Assembly: GCA_023424585.1 (NCBI GenBank) | Contig: JAFADT010000921.1 | Location: 1-11,037, forward strand | Direction: 5' to 3' | Length of the DNA: 11,037 bases | Source: Pseudomonadota bacterium | GTDB taxonomy: Bacteria; Myxococcota; Myxococcia; Myxococcales; Myxococcaceae | Shown here: piece after piece, positions 7,981 to 11,037 of the stretch | How positions within the stretch are numbered: position 1 is the stretch's first letter | How the letters are laid out: the number at the start of each line of letters is the position of its first letter | Made by a program: the position numbers and the translations under genes | Notes under the pieces: model-generated | Seen by the model: only the letters and a program-made list of their open reading frames with translations | Told to the model about the DNA's origin: nothing | Database searches by the model: none

Positions 7981-9570
7981 ATGGTCCCCGCTTCGAGTCC
8001 CGCCGCCCTTGTGTCTCCTCCCGCCGCCGTGCCCGGCCTGTCCGCGGTGCCCGCGCCCCGGCCCGAGCCCTCCACCCGGTGGTTGGTGGGGCTGCTGCTC
8101 CTGGCGGCGCTGCTCCCCCGGCTGGGGGTGTTCTTCATCAACGAGAACCTCTTCGGGGACGCGGTGGTGCGCACGGAGCTGGCGGAGCGGTGGCTGGCCG
8201 CGCCGCACCTCATCACGTCCTACAAGGACGGGACGTTCCAGTTCGGCCCACTGCACGTGTACCTGGTGGGCGCGGTGCTGTCGGTCTTCGAGCGCGACGT
8301 GGCGGGCCGCCTGGTGAGCCTGGTGTTCGGCGTGCTGTCGGTGGTGCCGCTGTTCGCGCTGACGCGGCGGCTGTTCGGCTGGCGCGCGGGCGTGGCCGCG
8401 GGGCTGGCCTTCAGCGCGTGGGGCATGCACCTGCAGTTCTCCACCACGGCGGGCAGCGAGGCGGTGTCGCTCTTCTTCATGCTGGCGGTGTTCGCGCTGG
8501 TGGCGGAAGGGGTGGAGGAGAACCGCTTCCAGCCGCTGTTCTGGGGCGCGGTGCTGCTGAACTTCGCGTGCGCGCTGCGCTACGACGCGTGGCTGTACAT
8601 CCCGCTGATCAGCCTGGCGCTGGTGTTCAGCAGCGAGGACCGGGTGGCGTCGCTGACGCGCGCGGTGGGCTTCGGCCTGGTGTGCCTGCCGTTCCCGCTG
8701 CTGTGGATGCAGGGCAACGAGCTGGCGCACGGAGACCCGTTCTTCCCCATCAACGCCGTGGAGAGCTTCCACAAGCAGTGGGTGGTGGACTCCGGTGGGG
8801 CGGGAGGGCCGATTGGCTGGCGGCTGCAGCAGCTGGGGTTCTGGCCCGCGGTGGCGCTCTTCACGCTGACGCCTGGCGTGGCGCTGCTGGGCGGGGTGGG
8901 CATGGTGCGCGCATGGAAGAAGCACCCGGAGACGCGCTGGCTGGTGGTGATGGCGGTGCTGCCCGCGCTGTACTTCACGCTGCGCGCGGCGGTGCTCTTG
9001 AGCTTCGTGCCGCTGGCCCGCTTCACGGTGACGCAGCTGGTGCTGCTGCCCGTGTTCATGGCGCCGGGCCTGGAGGCGGTGGTGGGAGCGCGCGGTGACC
9101 GTGCGCGCCGCGCGGTGGTGGGCGTGAGCGCGGTGCTGGCGGTGGTGATGCCGGTGGCGCTGGGCATCTACACCTTCCGCACGGAGGGCGGGCTGCACGA
9201 CTCGCTGCGCCCGGTGAGCCCCACGTCCACGAACCCCGTGGCGGTGATGCAGGTGGCGCGCTACCTCAAGGAGGAGGTGGCGGCGAAGGGCGGCGCGGCG
9301 GCCATCGACGACGACCCGCGCTACATGGACCTGCAGGTGGCCTTCTTCTCCACGCTGCCGGAGCTGCGCATGGCGCGCGTGCGCTGGGACACCTTCCGCG
9401 AGCGCATGCGGGACGCGCGCCCGGAGGTGCTGGTGCGCTTCGACCAGGGCAACCTGGTGAAGGACCCGGGCGTGAAGCTGGAGGGGCGCACGCTGACGCT
9501 CGACGGCGTGACGTACCAGGAGCAGGACGGCTTCTCCGCGCCGCTGCACGTGTACCGGCGCCAGCCGTAG
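7981..9570 (+). CDS. Integral-membrane GT-C type glycosyltransferase (PMT/ArnT-like)
   Basis: A 529-residue polytopic membrane protein resembling the GT-C superfamily (dolichyl/undecaprenyl-phosphate sugar transferases of the PMT_2/ArnT type), which move sugars from lipid carriers to targets on the outer face of the inner membrane. A Pro/Ala-rich 30-residue tail precedes the first span (about 33-51). The first outside loop holds NENLFGDAVVR (54-64), with the acidic residue (D60) where GT-C enzymes keep a catalytic Asp, and then YKDGTFQFGPLHVYL (81-95). About nine to eleven further hydrophobic segments run to about 397 (for example 110-128, 160-175, 184-216, 225-243, 287-306, 320-341, 345-363, 378-397). 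A soluble C-terminal domain covers 398-529. The ATG at 7981 is chosen because the 97 in-frame codons upstream look non-coding. There are no sugar or polysaccharide genes beside it, so its substrate is unknown. It converges with ruvX, 30 nt away. Confidence 0.85.
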   Translation: MVPASSPAALVSPPAAVPGLSAVPAPRPEPSTRWLVGLLLLAALLPRLGVFFINENLFGDAVVRTELAERWLAAPHLITSYKDGTFQFGPLHVYLVGAVLSVFERDVAGRLVSLVFGVLSVVPLFALTRRLFGWRAGVAAGLAFSAWGMHLQFSTTAGSEAVSLFFMLAVFALVAEGVEENRFQPLFWGAVLLNFACALRYDAWLYIPLISLALVFSSEDRVASLTRAVGFGLVCLPFPLLWMQGNELAHGDPFFPINAVESFHKQWVVDSGGAGGPIGWRLQQLGFWPAVALFTLTPGVALLGGVGMVRAWKKHPETRWLVVMAVLPALYFTLRAAVLLSFVPLARFTVTQLVLLPVFMAPGLEAVVGARGDRARRAVVGVSAVLAVVMPVALGIYTFRTEGGLHDSLRPVSPTSTNPVAVMQVARYLKEEVAAKGGAAAIDDDPRYMDLQVAFFSTLPELRMARVRWDTFRERMRDARPEVLVRFDQGNLVKDPGVKLEGRTLTLDGVTYQEQDGFSAPLHVYRRQP

Positions 9571-9600
9571 CGCGTCGTCAGGCGCCTCCCGGAGGGGGGC

Positions 9601-10053
9601 TCAGCCCTCCGGGTCGTAGTCGTCGTCGTAGCCGGTGTCCGCGGGGCGGTGCGCGTCCAGCCAGCCCTGCAGGATGAACTGCGCGGCGAGCTGATCAATC
9701 ACCTCCCGCCGCTTCTCCCGGCGCACGTCCGCCTCCAGCAGGGTGCGCTGGGCGGCCACGGTGGACAGGCGCTCGTCCCACAGCTCCACGGGCAGCCCGA
9801 GCGCGCCCTCCAGCACCTCGGCGAACTTTCGCGTGGCCTCCGCGCGGGGCCCCTCCGAGCCGTTCATGTTGAGCGGCAGCCCCAGGACGAAGCGCGTCAC
9901 CTCGTGCTCCTTCACCAGCCGGGACAGCTCCGCCAGGTCCGCCTTGAGCGACGTGCGCCGCACGGTGGTGACCGTCTGGGCGGTGAGCCCCAGTCCATCG
10001 GAGACGGCCACCCCGATGGTCTTGGTGCCGTAGTCGAGCCCGAAGGTGCGCAT
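9601..10053 (-). CDS. ruvX: Putative pre-16S rRNA nuclease / Holliday junction resolvase RuvX (YqgF)
   Basis: A 150-residue YqgF/RuvX protein with an RNase H-like fold, close to the usual ~138-150 residues. E. coli YqgF finishes 5' maturation of 16S rRNA; homologues elsewhere resolve Holliday junctions. Conserved features are FGLDYGTKTIGVAVSD (4-19, catalytic D7), FVLGLPLNMNGSEG (55-68), DERLST (93-98, E94) and VIDQLAAQFILQGWLD (118-133, D120). All three acidic active-site positions are present. An acidic tail, TGYDDDYDPEG, ends the protein. The ATG at 10053 is the natural start because the glycine/aspartate motif follows at once. There is no Shine-Dalgarno; a TAGAGT box (10068-10063) lies 9 nt before the ATG, suggesting a very short or absent leader. 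It is a single gene, convergent with the glycosyltransferase and divergent from the unknown right-end gene. Confidence 0.95.
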   Translation of the reverse strand: MRTFGLDYGTKTIGVAVSDGLGLTAQTVTTVRRTSLKADLAELSRLVKEHEVTRFVLGLPLNMNGSEGPRAEATRKFAEVLEGALGLPVELWDERLSTVAAQRTLLEADVRREKRREVIDQLAAQFILQGWLDAHRPADTGYDDDYDPEG

Positions 10054-10084
10054 GGGCGCGGGACTCTAGCCGCAATCCTCCGCG

Positions 10085-10120
10085 ACGGACCGCCCCGTCC
10101 GTGAGCGGGGACGCGGACGG
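10085..10120. repeat. Overlapping, mutually exclusive inverted repeats upstream of ruvX and the right-end gene
   Basis: ACGGAC (10085-10090) pairs with GTCCGT (10097-10102). The overlapping CCGTCCG (10095-10101) can instead pair with CGGACGG (10114-10120), a 7-bp stem. The central GTCCG can join only one partner at a time. The element is in the 211-nt divergent region, nearer to ruvX. It may be a set of related operator half-sites (GGAC/GTCC) or a switchable RNA fold, or it may reflect base composition. Confidence 0.3.
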
Positions 10121-10158
10121 AGGGCATCGTCGGCCAACCCCGCGTTTCGACTCGCCCC

Positions 10159-10172
10159 GCGCGCCGGCGCGC
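10159..10172. promoter_or_regulatory. 14-bp perfect GC palindrome in the ruvX divergent region
   Basis: GCGCGCCGGCGCGC is perfectly self-complementary over 14 bp, 93 nt upstream of the right-end gene. Its all-G/C make-up means the information content is low, so it is only a weak operator candidate. Confidence 0.25.
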
Positions 10173-10264
10173 CCGGCACCGCCGCTGCAATGGCTGCCCG
10201 CGTCCGAAGAGACGGCGCGCGGCACCTGGCAGCACCCACTTCAACCCGTCGCGCGGGAGTGCTG

Positions 10265-11037
10265 ATGCTCGACATCCTGAAAGGCGTGGCGAACCTGCTG
10301 GGCGGCCCCATGGCCGCCGTGACCGACCTGGCGGGGGACGCCCTGGGGCTTCCCCCGGTCCTCACGAACTCCATCAAGACGGCCGCGGGGGTGATGAGTG
10401 GCAACGTGATGATGGCGGCCAGCGGCGCGCTGGGCGTGGCGGATGAGCTGAAGAAGAACCCGTCCGCGAAGACGGAGTACTGCGCGCCCCAGGACGCCGC
10501 GAGGGCGGGCGCGGGCTACTACGGCGGCTCCGCGTCGCAGAAGACGGGGGGGACGTCCGGGAGCCGCAGCCCGCTGGACCCCAAGCTGCTGGACTACGCG
10601 GACTCGCTGCGCACGCTGGAGGCGAACTTCGGCTACCTGGACCTCCTGGACGGCAAGAAGGACGGCACGCTGTCGCACGCGGACCTCCAGCGCATCTCGC
10701 AGGACCGGAGCGTGTCGCCCTCGCTCCGGGACGCGGCGAGGTTCCTGGTCGACAACCGGACCTTCTTCGAGCAGGTGGACACGGCGAAGAAGAGCCTGCT
10801 GGGGCTGAAGATGCCGGTCCTCAACGACGACCGCTTCGACCTGATGGGGCTCCAGCAGGAGTCCAAGCGGCTGGCTGCGGAGTTCGCGAAGTACGGGCGC
10901 CCGGAGCGGCAGGGCCGGCCTGCTCCCTCGACCTCGGACTGCGCGCCGCCGCCGCTGGACTGCGCGCCGCCCATCCCCGGCGGGGGGGGGCGGGCCGGGG
11001 CCGGGGAGCGGGGTGGGGCGGCCGGGCAGCGGTGGGG
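10265..11037 (+). CDS. Unknown protein with EF-hand-like/NolX-like helical module, C-terminus cut by window edge
   Basis: An open frame of 257 codons with no stop before the window end. The ATG at 10265 has a good GGGAG Shine-Dalgarno 5 nt upstream; a GTG two codons earlier would sit on that site and is less likely. Residues 1-65 are a Gly/Ala-rich, mildly hydrophobic region without a classical signal peptide. Residues 66-103 are a Ser/Gly/Thr linker. Residues 104-212 form a helical module: LDPKLLDYADSLRTLEANFGYLD, then a loop LDGKKDGTLSHADL (128-141) resembling a degenerate EF-hand, then SPSLRDAARFLVDN (151-164) and FFEQVDTAKKSLL. This order recalls modules in type III translocon proteins (NolX/HrpF) and many myxobacterial hypotheticals, a weak likeness recalled from memory only. 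After 212 it is Pro-rich, with DCAPP twice (225-229 and 232-236), then low-complexity Gly/Arg. Coding to residue ~235 is well supported; the last ~20 codons are doubtful. I do not recognise a function. Confidence 0.6.
   Translation, partial: MLDILKGVANLLGGPMAAVTDLAGDALGLPPVLTNSIKTAAGVMSGNVMMAASGALGVADELKKNPSAKTEYCAPQDAARAGAGYYGGSASQKTGGTSGSRSPLDPKLLDYADSLRTLEANFGYLDLLDGKKDGTLSHADLQRISQDRSVSPSLRDAARFLVDNRTFFEQVDTAKKSLLGLKMPVLNDDRFDLMGLQQESKRLAAEFAKYGRPERQGRPAPSTSDCAPPPLDCAPPIPGGGGRAGAGERGGAAGQRW
10936..10971 (+). repeat. Two copies of a 15-bp direct repeat (DCAPP codons)
   Basis: GGACTGCGCGCCGCC occurs at 10936-10950 and again at 10957-10971, exactly 21 nt (7 codons) apart, inside the right-end gene. 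It encodes two in-frame DCAPP units, each with a cysteine. It may be the beginning of a longer Pro/Cys repeat tract cut off by the window edge. Confidence 0.6.

Noticed and set aside
7429..9549. 706-codon minus-strand open frame opposite the glycosyltransferase
   Set aside because: The His/Arg/Gln-rich translation is typical of antisense to a membrane protein. It overlaps a recognisable GT-C protein almost entirely.
9557..9586. GGCGCC repeated on both sides of the glycosyltransferase stop as a terminator stem
   Set aside because: Only 6 bp with an 18-nt loop, and GGCGCC is itself a palindrome that is frequent in this DNA. I see no convincing terminator in the 30-nt convergent gap.
10221..10241. 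TGGCAG element upstream of the right-end gene as a sigma54 promoter
   Set aside because: The GC dinucleotide expected 10 nt after GG is missing (TT or CA instead), so the essential -12 element is absent.

Overview
The window is high-GC DNA (roughly 70% G+C by eye) with G/C-ending codons throughout. It most likely comes from a myxobacterium of the Myxococcus/Corallococcus/Archangium type. The main evidence is a DUF2378 (TIGR02265) protein, a family known essentially only from myxobacteria. The multicellular-deltaproteobacterial style of the other genes fits. I do not assign a genus.

Layout, left to right. Positions 1-432 (minus) hold the N-terminal 144 codons of a glycogen/alpha-glucan phosphorylase that runs off the left edge. 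A divergent control region of about 280 nt separates it from a DUF2378 gene (plus, 714-1301). That gene converges on an exported M23 metallopeptidase (minus, 1372-2562), with a hairpin in the short gap. Next comes the core of the window, a minus-strand operon read right to left: prkA (5348-7411), yhbH/yeaH (4203-5312) and spoVR (2668-4161). Its gaps are 35 and 41 nt, and it is followed by two hairpins ahead of the M23 gene. A 569-nt gene-free divergent region (7412-7980) carries a sigma54-like match and a nested inverted repeat in the presumed prkA leader, plus further hairpins. A multi-membrane-span GT-C type glycosyltransferase (plus, 7981-9570) converges with ruvX/yqgF (minus, 9601-10053). 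The right end is an unrecognised plus-strand gene (10265 to the edge) that ends in a very G-rich stretch.

How the genes work together. PrkA is an AAA+ protein (called a serine kinase, but in Bacillus subtilis also reported to be an ATP-dependent protease). YhbH has a MIDAS-bearing VWA-like domain and SpoVR is the third member. They form a conserved stress/stationary-phase/sporulation trio found in many bacteria, including E. coli (yeaG, yeaH, and ycgB elsewhere). The downstream M23 endopeptidase is a peptidoglycan enzyme that could be co-expressed, but its own promoter-like sequence argues for at least partial independence. The flanking genes are ordinary housekeeping or envelope functions with no evident link.

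Most of the window is recognisable. The parts least explained by known families are the structured prkA leader, the sigma54-like site, the apparently leaderless starts of several genes, and the unknown protein at the right edge. I saw no tRNA, rRNA, CRISPR array, insertion sequence or phage gene.
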